Below are positions 14,661 to 23,419 of a stretch of 33,152 nt of DNA, in pieces. Where the stretch lies: assembly GCF_002909445.1 (NCBI RefSeq), contig NZ_PPXC01000026.1:1-33152 (forward strand), written 5' to 3'. A model generated the notes under the pieces. The model did no database searches and was not told the origin of the DNA. It worked only from the letters and a program-made list of their open reading frames with translations. How positions within the stretch are numbered: position 1 is the first letter of the stretch; every line of letters starts with the position of its first letter. Both the position numbers and the translations under genes were made by a program. The DNA is from Arthrobacter glacialis. Its GTDB lineage: Bacteria > Actinomycetota > Actinomycetes > Actinomycetales > Micrococcaceae.

Positions 14661-15449
14661 ATGACTCTGTCGCCATGGGGTTTACGTAAGTGGCTAGCAG
14701 GACTTGGAGCTGCACTCCTGACCATGGTTGTCGGCGTACTTTGTTTGACTGTTGGTATTTGGGTTCCCTCAGCACGCCTTATCGATGCAACTCAGGAGAG
14801 TATGTACGGTGGCACGGCCTGGGGAATGAATGTGGCCGAGGCTGGCTTACCGTTGATCACAGCGTCGATAGCGATGCTGGCATTGCTTTTCATTCTAGGT
14901 TCCAGGCAGTACCGCTCTAAGGAACGCCTGCTTCGTATGTGTGCAGCTACGGTCGGGGTGGCCTCCCTTGTTTTGGCCGCGATAGCCATGTTTGGAGACC
15001 GAGCATTCCCCATCACTGTCTACATTGAAGCCGAAGCGAACGCCTATGCTCCAATGCAAATATGGTCCCTGGCTACGGGGACTGCCCGGCTCCCACTGAC
15101 AGCCCTCGGGCTTACGATCCTGGTGGTCGTTTGGCTGCTTCCAACCATCAACTGTCATGAACAAGCCCGAAGTCGGGCCATGAAAGGTGGCTTGGTGTTG
15201 CTGGTCGTCGGCTTCACCATGATCTTTGCACCGCAGCTGTTTCCAGATGCCATGAGTGTGCCCATTTCTTCTAGCAATGGGATGGTCTTCTCATCACCGC
15301 CGTGGACGCATTCCGTCAAAGGCATGGCAAGTTCAGTAGTTTTCGTGGGAGCCGCAAGCTTGCTCCTGAGCGTGGTCTTCAATTATTTTCCACCACGGAA
15401 ACCACGCCAATTGGAAGGACCTGAGGAACCGGATGCTTTCAGAATCTGA
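14661..15449 (+). CDS. Uncharacterised multi-pass membrane protein
   Basis: The protein is 262 aa with six or seven hydrophobic segments, near residues 11-34, 55-75, 88-106, 129-150, 167-186 and 220-242. It has an extracytoplasmic loop (WVPSARLIDATQESMYGG) and a hydrophilic end (RKPRQLEGPEEPDAF). No family is recognised. ATG 14661 (MTLSPWGLRKWLAG) is where the membrane pattern begins; the open frame extends upstream to 14355, but that part is Pro/Arg/Gly-rich noise overlapping the repeat tail's surroundings. Confidence 0.7.
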   Translation: MTLSPWGLRKWLAGLGAALLTMVVGVLCLTVGIWVPSARLIDATQESMYGGTAWGMNVAEAGLPLITASIAMLALLFILGSRQYRSKERLLRMCAATVGVASLVLAAIAMFGDRAFPITVYIEAEANAYAPMQIWSLATGTARLPLTALGLTILVVVWLLPTINCHEQARSRAMKGGLVLLVVGFTMIFAPQLFPDAMSVPISSSNGMVFSSPPWTHSVKGMASSVVFVGAASLLLSVVFNYFPPRKPRQLEGPEEPDAFRI

Positions 15450-15660
15450 TGACGATCCATGATCTAGATCAGAGGCGCCGCTGGAACTGGCCGGCGCAGC
15501 CAAGCCATGCCCGCCGCTGAGAAACGCGACTGCACCAAAGAAGATAACCGAACCCGCCGTCAGATACAGGGAAGTCAGCGAAACCGAAGGTGAGTCAAGG
15601 GCTCGGGCCGCCAAGTACGTAGGGGAGCCAATCTGTAGCGTCCATACGTATGCTGCCTCC
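15450..15660. other. Intergenic stretch with a weak minus-strand frame
   Basis: A minus-strand frame contains one hydrophobic run (SLTSLYLTAGSVIFFGAVAF) but starts in the repeat at 15664 and would overlap the upstream gene by about 117 bases. It could be a decayed membrane gene; I do not call it a CDS. Confidence 0.3.
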
Positions 15661-15663
15661 ACT

Positions 15664-15689
15664 CCCGCAGGCCCAACCTCCTGCGGGAC
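15664..15689 (+). repeat. Dispersed hairpin repeat copy
   Basis: CCCGCAGG (15664-15671) pairs perfectly with CCTGCGGG (15680-15687) around CCCAACCT. Confidence 0.85.
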
Positions 15690-15808
15690 ACATGGGCCGC
15701 GGGCTGGGCTTGTCCGGAAGGTCTACATGGATTGGACCATTGCGGGACTCTTGACTCGGTTGTTCTGGCAGGGCAGTCTGTGAAGACATTCACGGCAAGG
15801 GGACCTCG

Positions 15809-16360
15809 ATGAATTATCTGCGTACTAAGGCCGCCGTTGCGGCGCTGCTTGGATTTGCCCTAGTGGGTTGCCAGCCGGCGGTAGGCTCGCTCAATACGGG
15901 ATCGTCGGCCACGGTGCCGAGTCCATCCTCGTCCGAACTCACAGCCATCGTCCAAGCTGCTGTCGAGGATCGCAACGGCACAGTCCTGGATATTCCCCCC
16001 TCTCTGCTCCTCGCCGACGAGCAGACTACAGAGACCTACCAAGACAAGCGAGACCGGGATCTGTCAGTTGTCGCCCGCTCTAAGGCTGGGTTCAAGGCGA
16101 CCGGTTTCATATATACGGGCTTTTCCACCAGGGTGACGGTGGAATCGATCGAGGTGGTGGGTTCCAAGGCGAATGTCCGATTCAATGAAGTGACCGAACA
16201 GTACCAAACGTCCACAGCGGATGGCCGCAGCAGCGTTCCAACAAGCTACGCGTTACCCCTGGCCGCGACTTTCCTTGCGTCTGCGGACGGCTGGCAGATA
16301 GACAGCCTCGTGCCCTCCGAGCATGGCGGGGTCCTGCCAATGTCTGTAGTCGAGGACTGA
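15809..16360 (+). CDS. Secreted lipoprotein of unknown function
   Basis: The protein is 183 aa. The signal peptide (MNYLRTKAAVAALLGFALVG) ends in a lipobox, with cysteine at residue 21 as the lipidation site, so the mature protein should be tethered outside the membrane. A Ser/Thr/Pro-rich linker precedes a folded domain with strands (TRVTVESIEVVGSKANVRFN, LPLAATFLASADGWQIDSLV). The arrangement recalls NTF2-like extracellular domains, but I cannot confirm this. AAGGGGACCTCG supplies a good ribosome binding site before ATG 15809. Confidence 0.75.
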   Translation: MNYLRTKAAVAALLGFALVGCQPAVGSLNTGSSATVPSPSSSELTAIVQAAVEDRNGTVLDIPPSLLLADEQTTETYQDKRDRDLSVVARSKAGFKATGFIYTGFSTRVTVESIEVVGSKANVRFNEVTEQYQTSTADGRSSVPTSYALPLAATFLASADGWQIDSLVPSEHGGVLPMSVVED

Positions 16361-16433
16361 AATCCGGCGATCAACGTCGTGAAACCCGCCATCGAAGGAT
16401 CAAGTGGGAGATGTGTCTACGACATGCGACGCT

Positions 16434-16456
16434 TTGAGGAACGGTAGCTGGGACAC
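16434..16456 (+). repeat. Degenerate dispersed hairpin repeat copy
   Basis: TTGAGGAACGGTAGCTGGGA then CAC retains GGAAC and CTGGGAC. It separates the lipoprotein gene from the DUF6228-like gene. Confidence 0.5.
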
Positions 16457-16532
16457 TTCAGAGTGGGCGGTTGCGTTTTTGCATACGTCTACTAGGGCTC
16501 GGAAGGCGAGCCTCAGAGCCTAGAATTTGTGC

Positions 16533-16934
16533 ATGGAATTAGTAGAAATCGGACATGCTGGATCTCTTACCTTCGACAGCATCGAACGGCAGGCCGATGG
16601 CTCTATCGATAGTGTGATCGTGACTGTGGATCTAAAGGGCCTCCACGCCACACAGCGAGTGCTGACGATCAATGATTTCCGCGATCTGGTGCTCTTCTTC
16701 AATGGTCTGTCAGCACAGTGGCGGGGGTGGACCGGATCCAAGAATTATGAATCACTCGAGGGGGACCTCCGGATCAGTGCGAGGCATGACGGCCACGTCA
16801 GTCTTGATTTCGAAATTTCTCAGACTTCAGTTCCTCGGGGGTGGAGCTTGGCTGGCGTGCTGCTCCTTGATCCAGGTGAGGAGCTCAGCAACGTGGCGCA
16901 GGAGATTGAATCCTTCTTTTCTGCCAGAACGTAG
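16533..16934 (+). CDS. DUF6228-like protein
   Basis: The protein is 133 aa and soluble. The features SAQWRGWTGSKNYESLEGDL, RISARHDGHVSLDFEI and a C-terminal helix (GEELSNVAQEIESFF) after two antiparallel strand pairs match the actinobacterial family I know as DUF6228. Its function is unknown; similar proteins are frequent in Streptomyces accessory regions. ATG 16533 is supported by TAGAAT exactly six bases upstream (leaderless). The unit lies between repeats at 16434 and 17000. Confidence 0.72.
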   Translation: MELVEIGHAGSLTFDSIERQADGSIDSVIVTVDLKGLHATQRVLTINDFRDLVLFFNGLSAQWRGWTGSKNYESLEGDLRISARHDGHVSLDFEISQTSVPRGWSLAGVLLLDPGEELSNVAQEIESFFSART

Positions 16935-16999
16935 GCAACGATGCGGGTCTACTACTGCGTTAGCTATCGCAAGTGATCTCAGAGGCGGGGCAGCGTCTT

Positions 17000-17095
17000 T
17001 TGCGGAACGTTCTGTGGGACAGGAGACGCGACTGTGTGACTCGGCGGAGGCGCCGTTGATGGATTCTGAACTCAATCCACGCTGTTGTATCGGAC
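17000..17095 (+). repeat. Dispersed hairpin repeat with right tail
   Basis: TTGCGGAACGTTCTGTGGGA is followed by a tail aligning with 24112-24205 (GTGACT-GGCG-AGG, GTTGA-GGATTCTGAACTCA, GCTGTTG). Confidence 0.7.
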
Positions 17096-17178
17096 GCATG
17101 GGTCTGGCCTGCAAGTCTCAAAGAAGACATGCCTGGCCCATTCGTCGTTTTGGGGCCTCAGTGGCTCAGATCCATGGA

Positions 17179-17646
17179 TTAAAGTTGCTTCTTCATCTTC
17201 GTGGTCACTGTCTCGTATCCCATTGATTCGTATAGCTTTCGGGCGCCGTGGTTGAATCCGAAGACGCTGAGTCCAAGCGTGTGGGCACCGTGGGAACGCG
17301 CGTAGTCCTCCGCTAGTTTCATGGTCGCCCTACCCAGACCCTTGCCACGATGCTCATTATCAATGACGATGTCCCAGACCCACCAAGAGTGGCTATCTTC
17401 AGAACTGTCAGTTCCAACCCAGAGGTAGCCGATGGTTGAGCCGGTACTGTCAAGAACATCGAAAACGGCATTATCTATCGTTGGAACGTTCTCAGGAAAC
17501 GCGGCATCGAGGCTCCCTTTTGCGCGCCTATGTGCATCTTGCGGGGATTCGCCTGTCGTGATGAGATCGGATTCGTATTCATGGCGGCTTCGTTCGATCC
17601 AGGTAGGGAATTGTTGGGCGCTGAGCGGGATGATTTGGACAGTCAT
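17179..17646 (-). CDS. GNAT-family N-acetyltransferase
   Basis: The protein is 155 aa with a textbook GNAT motif A (IVIDNEHRGKGLGRATMKLA) and motif B (GLSVFGFNHGARKLYESMGY). The acetyl-CoA pyrophosphate loop is RGKGLG. The substrate is unknown; the N-terminal half carries the acceptor site and is not diagnostic. ATG 17646 (MTVQIIPLSAQQFP) is chosen. It is divergent from the ABM-domain gene at 17878 with no repeat between them, so the two may form one module. Confidence 0.88.
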   Translation of the reverse strand: MTVQIIPLSAQQFPTWIERSRHEYESDLITTGESPQDAHRRAKGSLDAAFPENVPTIDNAVFDVLDSTGSTIGYLWVGTDSSEDSHSWWVWDIVIDNEHRGKGLGRATMKLAEDYARSHGAHTLGLSVFGFNHGARKLYESMGYETVTTKMKKQL

Positions 17647-17877
17647 TTGATCAGTTTGCCAGTGGGCTGCAGGAGCAACGAAAACCGCTACAGAGATCCT
17701 CACTGAGGTGTCTCGCGAACAACGCTTGCCGACACATCATTTGCTTGGCGGGGCGAACCTATTTGTTAAGGAGCATCGCGTGCGGGAAATCGAGGCAACT
17801 TCATTCTTGGTAGCCTCAAGCAGAAGCTGAATGTACCAGCAGAGCATCATCGAACCGTCTTTGAGCCTAGGAGAAGA

Positions 17878-18162
17878 ATGATCAGCGTCTTGGTGGGATG
17901 TTCGGTTGCGCCGGGGAATCTCGAAGAGGCTCTCCGCGTCTATCGAGAGCTGGCTGCCGCAACACTTAAAGAGCCCGGATGCGTAAGCTACGAGCTCCTT
18001 CAGCTTCGCGATGATCCTTGTGAATTAATGCTTGCGGAACGATGGCTCTCGCAAGAGCATCTGGACGCTCACACACGAACAGATCATTTCATTGAAGCCA
18101 TGCAAAAGCTCGAAACTCTGGAGACGGCAGCGCCAGCCCTGATCTACACAAGCGCGGTCTAG
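17878..18162 (+). CDS. Antibiotic biosynthesis monooxygenase (ABM) family protein
   Basis: The protein is 94 aa, the normal size for a dimeric alpha-beta-barrel ABM/YgiN-type quinol monooxygenase. Characteristic parts are MISVLVGCSVAPGNLEEALR, KEPGCVSYELLQLRDDP, LMLAERWLSQEHLDAHTRTD and HFIEAM. These enzymes oxidise quinols or aromatic substrates without cofactor, or act as small detoxifying proteins. AGGAGAAG lies directly before ATG 17878. Confidence 0.85.
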   Translation: MISVLVGCSVAPGNLEEALRVYRELAAATLKEPGCVSYELLQLRDDPCELMLAERWLSQEHLDAHTRTDHFIEAMQKLETLETAAPALIYTSAV

Positions 18163-18562
18163 CTCAGGAAACTACCGACGGTTGCTTCCATTGCGTACAA
18201 ATGGTGGACACAGAATGGGGTCAGCCCGTAGCACCAACCCTGACCGGTCGTAACCGCGGCTCCGTGACAGAAATTGGTTGTCTTTGCTGAGAGTGGTGGC
18301 TGGCCAGCCCCATCTCGTCGTGAGTAGAGCCAGCTCCTATTCGATGAGAGCGTTTGACCAGATTGATGAAGGAACCCTGGCGTCGAATGTTGCGGGGTGA
18401 TTGGCCATCACGGAGTACTTCCACCAACGCATTGGGTTCTTCGCTCGGGATCTAGTGTGCCCTTGCGGGTTCATGAGGTCGGTTCCGTGGCCGATCCGCC
18501 GTTCGTCGGATCAGTATGTCGCACTGGCATCGACACGTTTCAGGCAGTGCCGTCGCAAGGAG
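18163..18562. other. Gene-free stretch with a degenerate repeat
   Basis: A degenerate hairpin repeat lies at 18225-18251 (CCCGTAGCACCAACCCTGAC then CGGTCG) and a further GGAACCCTGG at 18371. Short frames on both strands show no recognisable family; this is probably decayed insertion debris. Confidence 0.5.
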
Positions 18563-18865
18563 TCAGAGAGTTGTATCCCAAGACTTCATGCGGCGGACAG
18601 CGTCGGTGAAGTCTTCGGAAGCAGCGGGATCCGAGAGCATGTATTGGTAGAAGAGACTGAAATCTATACTCGGTGAATCTTCGAGGGATAAGTATTGTTC
18701 CACGAAGAAAACGGTGGTTCTGTACGCCTCTTCAAGGGTGAGGGTCGGGGGCAACACAACATCCCCCAAGTCGGTCGGAATGACGACCGGTTCAAAAGGG
18801 TGTCCAGGCAGATCATTCTCGGCAGGCATCGTGAACTCTGGCTCAGCGTCATCAGGCAATTCCAT
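18563..18865 (-). CDS. Uncharacterised acidic protein
   Basis: The protein is 100 aa and strongly acidic. The N-terminal half is Pro/Glu-rich (MELPDDAEPEFTMPAENDLP), followed by LTLEEAYRTTVFFVEQYLSL and IDFSLFYQYMLSDPAASEDF. The acidic composition and size resemble toxin-immunity proteins, but I recognise no family and no toxin is adjacent. ATG 18865 is chosen because codons upstream lack coherent character; CAGACT lies six bases before it. Confidence 0.55.
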   Translation of the reverse strand: MELPDDAEPEFTMPAENDLPGHPFEPVVIPTDLGDVVLPPTLTLEEAYRTTVFFVEQYLSLEDSPSIDFSLFYQYMLSDPAASEDFTDAVRRMKSWDTTL

Positions 18866-19076
18866 GCTCGAAGTCTGGCAGCTTGAACCGCAACAGACCA
18901 ACACCATCCGCGAATAATGCAGCGCCATATGTCTGAGGGATTCTCGGCTGTTCTCGCATGCGACCTTCTTGAAACACTCCGAATGCCCTCCATGGGCGGC
19001 GTCATCCAAGACCGGTTGCTAGGACTGCTAACTTCGGTTGACGACTATGGCGCCAGCCCTATTGGTGCTCATCGCT

Positions 19077-19104
19077 GTCCGCAGCGGAATCTTGACTGGG
19101 ACGG
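19077..19104 (+). repeat. Dispersed hairpin repeat copy
   Basis: GTCCGCAGCGGAATCTTGAC then TGGGACGG. The tetR stop codon begins two bases beyond it. Confidence 0.75.
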
Positions 19105-19105
19105 C

Positions 19106-19714
19106 TTAGGCAGCTGACAATCCGAGTGCCCGGAGCGCTTCCGCAGCATGCTTGCTGGCTGTTTCTCTGTCAGGAGCGGTAGCTAGCCCGAGCAGGCGCT
19201 GACGATGCTTTTCGCCAAGAAGCAGGCTAAACACGGTCTCTGATAGGAAAGAAGCCTCGGTCGGACGCACCGATCGGGGCAGGCTTGCGGCTATGGATTC
19301 CATGTAGCCTCGGGGTCCACTCGCATAAAATGCTGCGGAGAGAGCCGGAAAGTGTGCAGCCTCGGCGATCATCAGCCTATGCAATCCCACGGCTTGGTCC
19401 GAGTGGAGCACGTAGACGATTTTGGCACAGACATCTTCTAGAGATTCCCCCGAAGAGAGGCTAGTAGCTACCGAGTCGCGACGGAAACGTTCAATGACGG
19501 CAGTGAAAACCAGTGCCTTGTCACCGAAATACGAATAAATGGTGCGTTTGGTGACCTGTGCTGCGGCTGCCAGCTGATCAACAGTGGTTTGTCCATAACC
19601 GTTGCGGATAAACAGTTGAGTCGCGGCGTCAAGGATGGCCGTTTTACGTTCCTCCCGTTCATCATCACTTGGCCGACCCTTCTTCCGGCTGCCGGTGGTG
19701 TGTTTTACGTGCAT
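19106..19714 (-). CDS. TetR/AcrR-family regulator of the dehydrogenase operon
   Basis: The protein is 202 aa. The N-terminal helix-turn-helix reads ATQLFIRNGYGQTTVDQLAA, then AQVTKRTIYSYFGDK, close to the AefR/TetR_C_7-type subgroup with C-terminal FLSETVFSLLLGEKHRQRL. AAAGGAC precedes ATG 19714. It is divergent from the E1 alpha gene, and a 22-bp imperfect palindrome overlaps the -10 box of that operon, so repression of the operon is a reasonable inference. The stop lies two bases from the repeat at 19077-19104. Confidence 0.87.
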   Translation of the reverse strand: MHVKHTTGSRKKGRPSDDEREERKTAILDAATQLFIRNGYGQTTVDQLAAAAQVTKRTIYSYFGDKALVFTAVIERFRRDSVATSLSSGESLEDVCAKIVYVLHSDQAVGLHRLMIAEAAHFPALSAAFYASGPRGYMESIAASLPRSVRPTEASFLSETVFSLLLGEKHRQRLLGLATAPDRETASKHAAEALRALGLSAA

Positions 19715-19762
19715 GGTGTCCTTTGCGACGGAGCTGGCTGCGAGGTGCTGCTACTCCCATTC

Positions 19763-19787
19763 TATAATGATACGATCTAGTTTCATT
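19763..19787 (+). promoter_or_regulatory. Promoter and TetR-type operator of the dehydrogenase operon
   Basis: The -10 box TATAAT (19763-19768) overlaps AATGATAC-GATCTA-GTTTCATT (19766-19787), a palindrome with 7 of 8 half-site pairs matching. Confidence 0.6.
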
Positions 19788-19856
19788 TAGTGATTGTCGC
19801 CATCCATAGATAATCAGGATTCATTGGCTCCAAGAGAGCGAAGGAAGGAGACCTCT

Positions 19857-20957
19857 ATGAGTTCCCCCCGTGTGAAGAATCGACCCCGCACCGCAAAATC
19901 ACCTCCAGCTCAGACCGATTCCTTGGAACCCGAGAGATTGCTGCATTTCTATCGTCAAATGGTGGAGATTCGACGCTTCGAGGAAAGAGCGGCCAGGGCC
20001 TACACGCAGGCCGAAATAGGCGGGTACTGCCATCTGAACCTTGGCGAGGAGGCGACGGTGGTGGGCTTGATGTCCGCACTGGAATCCAGCGACTATTTGT
20101 TTACGAATTATCGTGAGCACGGTTACGCGCTCGGCCGCGGCATAGCTCCGGGGCGCATCATGGCGGAGCTGTATGGGCGCTCCGACGGCGTGTCTAAAGG
20201 TTGGGGCGGTTCGATGCACCTTTTCGATATGGGCGCCCGGTTGTTGGGCGGTTACGGCATTGTGGGCGGTCAGATTCCGCTGGCTACCGGTGCTGCCTTG
20301 GCCATTGACTATGTCTCTGGCCCCGAGGCGGTCATGTGCATCATGGGAGAAGGGACCACGAACATTGGTGCCTTTCATGAATCGCTGAATATAGCGGCAT
20401 TGTGGGGTTTGCCCATTGTGTATGTCGTCATTAATAACGGTCTTGGCATGGGCACCACAGTGGAGAAGTCGTCGGCAGAGCCCGATATTTACAAGCGGGC
20501 TGCCTCGTACCGGATGGCTTCGGCACGGGTGGATGGAAACGATCCGCTCGCCGTGCGAGACGCCGCTCAGAGCGCCCTGGCTAGCGCCCGATCCGGAAAG
20601 CCTTTCCTACTGGAAGCGACGAGTAAGCGTCTGCGCGGACACTCCGTCGTCGACCCGGCGAAATACAGGACTCCAGCAGAGGCGGCAGCTTTAAAGGACG
20701 CCGATCCTGTGGCAGGTTTTGCGGCCAGACTTGGTGCTGCCGGGCTGTTGGGAGAGGACGATATCGCCCGCATTGACGTTCAAGCACTCCTTATGGTTCA
20801 GGAGGCGGTGGACTTTGCTGAGGCGAGCCCCCACCCCACTGTGGACACTCTTTTCGACTACACCTACGCCTCCCCAGTACCCAACGACTCCCGGCGGCTT
20901 CCCGGTGACCCCTTGTTTGAGCCGTCCGCTTACCCTCAGACAGGACATCAAGCATGA
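19857..20957 (+). CDS. pdhA: 2-oxo acid (probably pyruvate) dehydrogenase E1 component, alpha subunit
   Basis: The protein is 366 aa. It decarboxylates a 2-oxo acid on thiamine diphosphate, together with the beta subunit. The TPP-binding motif runs from GEGTTNIGAFHESLNIAALW (residues 164-183) to VINN (191-194). GWGGSMHLFD and YREHGYALGRG are conserved in pyruvate and acetoin dehydrogenases; acetoin dehydrogenase is the main alternative. Arg/Pro-rich residues 1-20 precede the conserved start. AAGGAGACCTCT places a ribosome binding site before ATG 19857. The stop overlaps the beta-subunit start by four bases (ATGA). Confidence 0.85.
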   Translation: MSSPRVKNRPRTAKSPPAQTDSLEPERLLHFYRQMVEIRRFEERAARAYTQAEIGGYCHLNLGEEATVVGLMSALESSDYLFTNYREHGYALGRGIAPGRIMAELYGRSDGVSKGWGGSMHLFDMGARLLGGYGIVGGQIPLATGAALAIDYVSGPEAVMCIMGEGTTNIGAFHESLNIAALWGLPIVYVVINNGLGMGTTVEKSSAEPDIYKRAASYRMASARVDGNDPLAVRDAAQSALASARSGKPFLLEATSKRLRGHSVVDPAKYRTPAEAAALKDADPVAGFAARLGAAGLLGEDDIARIDVQALLMVQEAVDFAEASPHPTVDTLFDYTYASPVPNDSRRLPGDPLFEPSAYPQTGHQA

Positions 20958-21949
20958 CAATAATGACGTACCGGCAGGCGTTGCATGACACGTTGGCGGC
21001 AGAAATGCGCCGTGATAGCGACGTATTTCTGATCGGAGAGGAAATTGGGGTGTTCGAAGGCGCATACAAGATCACTCAAGGGATGTTGGCCGAGTTTGGC
21101 GAGAAGAGAGTGCGGGATGCTCCCATCGCCGAAGAGGGATTCACCGGAGCAGCTATTGGGGCGGCCATGCTGGGGTTGCGTCCGGTGGTGGAGATCATGA
21201 CCATCAATTTCTCCCTCATCGCACTGGACCAGATCGTCAATCATGCTGCCAAGATCTACGGCATGTTCGGCGGACAGGCCAAGGTGCCCTTGGTGATTCG
21301 GACACCCGGTGGCGGGGGTCAGCAATTGGGGGCGACGCATTCACAAAACATTGAACTCTTCTACGCCTTCATTCCTGGCATGAAGGTGGTGGCTCCCAGT
21401 AGTCCGGCCGATGCCAAGGCCCTGTTGTTGGCCGCGATCCGCGACGATGATCCCGTGCTCTTCTTGGAAAACCTTGCGCTGTACAACACCAAGGGCGAGG
21501 TCCCAGACGATAATACGCCCGCGGAAATTGGACGGGCCGCCGTCACCAGACAAGGGGCTGACATCACCGTTGTCTCTTACTCCAGGATGGCCGCCGTCGC
21601 CCTTGACGTAGCAAATCAGCTCGCGGAAAGCGACGGAATCGACGTCGAAGTGGTGGACCTACGCAGCTTGCGTCCCCTTGACCGGGAAACAATCATTGCC
21701 TCGGTCAAAAAGACCCACTGTGCCGTCGTTCTGGAAGACGACTGGCTGACCTATGGCATTGGTGCCGAGATCGCAGCGACCATATCGGACGGCGCATTCG
21801 ACTGGCTGGACGCCCCGGTTCGCAGGGTAGCGATGGCCGAGGTGCCCATGCCCTACGCAAAATCCCTCGAGACTGCCGCCATGCCATCGGCGCAGGACGC
21901 AAAAGAGGCTATCCGTCAAACACTTGCCGCTGTGGCCCGGCGCTCTTAA
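20954..21949 (+). CDS. pdhB: 2-oxo acid (probably pyruvate) dehydrogenase E1 component, beta subunit
   Basis: The protein is 331 aa, standard length. Conserved parts include MTYRQALHDTLAAEMRRD, FLIGEEIGVFEGAYKIT, APIAEEGFTGAAIGAAMLGL, the potassium/TPP region TPGGGGQQLGATHSQ, and the C-terminal VEVVDLRSLRPLDRETI with LEDDWLTYGIGAEIAA. It forms the heterotetrameric E1 with the alpha subunit. It overlaps that gene by four bases and lies 15 bases before the E2 gene, so the three are one operon. The substrate is inferred as pyruvate or acetoin; branched-chain 2-oxo acids are less likely from the active-site region. Confidence 0.87.
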   Translation: MTIMTYRQALHDTLAAEMRRDSDVFLIGEEIGVFEGAYKITQGMLAEFGEKRVRDAPIAEEGFTGAAIGAAMLGLRPVVEIMTINFSLIALDQIVNHAAKIYGMFGGQAKVPLVIRTPGGGGQQLGATHSQNIELFYAFIPGMKVVAPSSPADAKALLLAAIRDDDPVLFLENLALYNTKGEVPDDNTPAEIGRAAVTRQGADITVVSYSRMAAVALDVANQLAESDGIDVEVVDLRSLRPLDRETIIASVKKTHCAVVLEDDWLTYGIGAEIAATISDGAFDWLDAPVRRVAMAEVPMPYAKSLETAAMPSAQDAKEAIRQTLAAVARRS

Positions 21950-21964
21950 GAGAGAAGTTCTTCC

Positions 21965-23260
21965 ATGATTGAAATTCAGATGCCACGACTCTCCGACACC
22001 ATGGAGGAGGGAGTAATCAACGCCTGGCTCAAGAAGCCAGGTGAACTCGTCAAAATTGGTGACATTCTGGTCGAGATTGAAACAGACAAGGCCGTCATGG
22101 AACATGAGGCCTATGAAGCCGGAATTTTCCATGCCGTACTTGTTCAGGAAGGGCAGTCCGCGCCAATTGGGACGGCAATCGCGCTCCTAGATGACGGCAA
22201 AGACAACGCACCGGCACCGGTGCCGACTGGCCCGTCTACACCAAAGGCAGTCTCGGTACTTGAGCTGGCCACTTCGGCCACACCAACACGACACGAAAAG
22301 CCAACAGCCGGGCTGAAAGAGACCCCGGCTTTAGCCCCTCGCACGTTTTCCTCGCCACTGGCGAGGAAGGAAGCAAAAGAACGAGGAATCTCGATGGGAC
22401 TCCTCACGGGCACCGGCCCCGGCGGAAGAATCGTACGTTCCGACGTGATCTCGGCAACCGAGATGGATTCCCCAGCAACTCCGGGAGACGGAGATAAAGC
22501 AACGCACGGTGGCGTCAAGACCTCGGATGGGGACTCGAAAAATGGTTCGGACGTGCTGAGAGGATCCGTCATTGCCCCCTTCACTAGCGTCAGGAAAGTC
22601 ATTAGCTCCCGGTTGAGCGAAAGCAGCCGCACTATCCCGCACTTTTCGCTGACATCAGTGGCCGACGTCGAGGAACTGGTGCAGCTCCGTGAGGAGATCA
22701 ATGCCCAGCGTCAGGCCATGGGGCGGTCCAAAATCAGCATGAACGACTTTATCGTGCGAGCCAGCGCCCTTGCCTTGCTGGAACACCCGGGCATTAACGC
22801 CTCGTACTCACCAGAGAACGGTGGCCAGAAACTCCTACACGGGCGCATCAACATTGGAGTCGCCATGGCCGTCGAAGCCGGTCTTGTGGTTCCCGTGCTG
22901 GTCGACGCTGCACACAAGCCCGCGTCACAGCTCGGAACAGAGACAAAAGCCCTGACTGCTGCAGCCCAGGAACGCAAATTGAGCCCGGCACAACTGAGCG
23001 GAGGCACCTTTACTGTGAGCAACCTAGGCATGTACGGAGTGGAGTCATTCAGCGCCATTATCAACGCACCCGAAGGTGCGATCCTTGCTGCTGGGCGATC
23101 AGGTCTCGAGGTGGTAGTCCGGGACGGCGAGATCATGGCACGACATCAGCTGCGGCTAACGTTGTCCGCTGACCATCGCATCATCGACGGAGCAGACGGC
23201 GCTGCATTCCTACAAACGCTAGTTGCACTCTTGGGCCAGCCATTAGTCATCGTGTCATGA
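21965..23260 (+). CDS. pdhC: Dihydrolipoamide acyltransferase (E2) of the dehydrogenase complex
   Basis: The protein is 431 aa. It has one lipoyl domain (residues 1-78) with the lipoylated lysine K42 in ETDKAVMEHE, an E1/E3-binding domain at about 127-163 (SSPLARKEAKERGISMGLLT then GTGPGGRI), linkers rich in Pro/Thr/Ala, and a catalytic domain ending in ADHRIIDG with H404 and D408. It transfers the acyl group from lipoamide to CoA. No dihydrolipoamide dehydrogenase (E3) gene lies in the operon, so E3 must be supplied from elsewhere. A hairpin at 23279-23312 probably ends the operon. Confidence 0.9.
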   Translation: MIEIQMPRLSDTMEEGVINAWLKKPGELVKIGDILVEIETDKAVMEHEAYEAGIFHAVLVQEGQSAPIGTAIALLDDGKDNAPAPVPTGPSTPKAVSVLELATSATPTRHEKPTAGLKETPALAPRTFSSPLARKEAKERGISMGLLTGTGPGGRIVRSDVISATEMDSPATPGDGDKATHGGVKTSDGDSKNGSDVLRGSVIAPFTSVRKVISSRLSESSRTIPHFSLTSVADVEELVQLREEINAQRQAMGRSKISMNDFIVRASALALLEHPGINASYSPENGGQKLLHGRINIGVAMAVEAGLVVPVLVDAAHKPASQLGTETKALTAAAQERKLSPAQLSGGTFTVSNLGMYGVESFSAIINAPEGAILAAGRSGLEVVVRDGEIMARHQLRLTLSADHRIIDGADGAAFLQTLVALLGQPLVIVS

Positions 23261-23278
23261 CCTCCATGATTCGCTCAC

Positions 23279-23312
23279 GTGTCATTTCCAGTAGTCGAGG
23301 GAACTAAATGAC
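23279..23312 (+). terminator. Inverted repeat after the dehydrogenase operon
   Basis: TGTCATTT ... AAATGACA, with AGT/ACT also pairing, forms a hairpin about 20 bases after the E2 stop. The left arm also resembles the Tn402-type tip (TGTCATTT-CAG-AGTCG), so an origin from a transposon end is possible. Confidence 0.5.
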
Positions 23313-23348
23313 AAGGGCTTTCGCCTGGTGCTTCCATTTCCATAAACA

Positions 23349-23419
23349 CAACCCCAAACGGGCAGTTTCTTCTGAGGTTCAGGCCATCGTTGTTCCAAGT
23401 CAGTCACTAGAGTTGACCC
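23349..23419 (+). repeat. Dispersed repeat copy leading into the next gene's promoter
   Basis: CAACCCCAAACGGGCAG is a degenerate core. The sequence from here to the ATG at 23420 is nearly repeated at 26840-26914, including CAGTCACTAGAGTTGACCC. Confidence 0.65.

Noticed and set aside
15333-15662. Minus-strand frame with one hydrophobic stretch
   Set aside because: It starts in the hairpin repeat and overlaps the end of a better-supported membrane gene; at most a relic.
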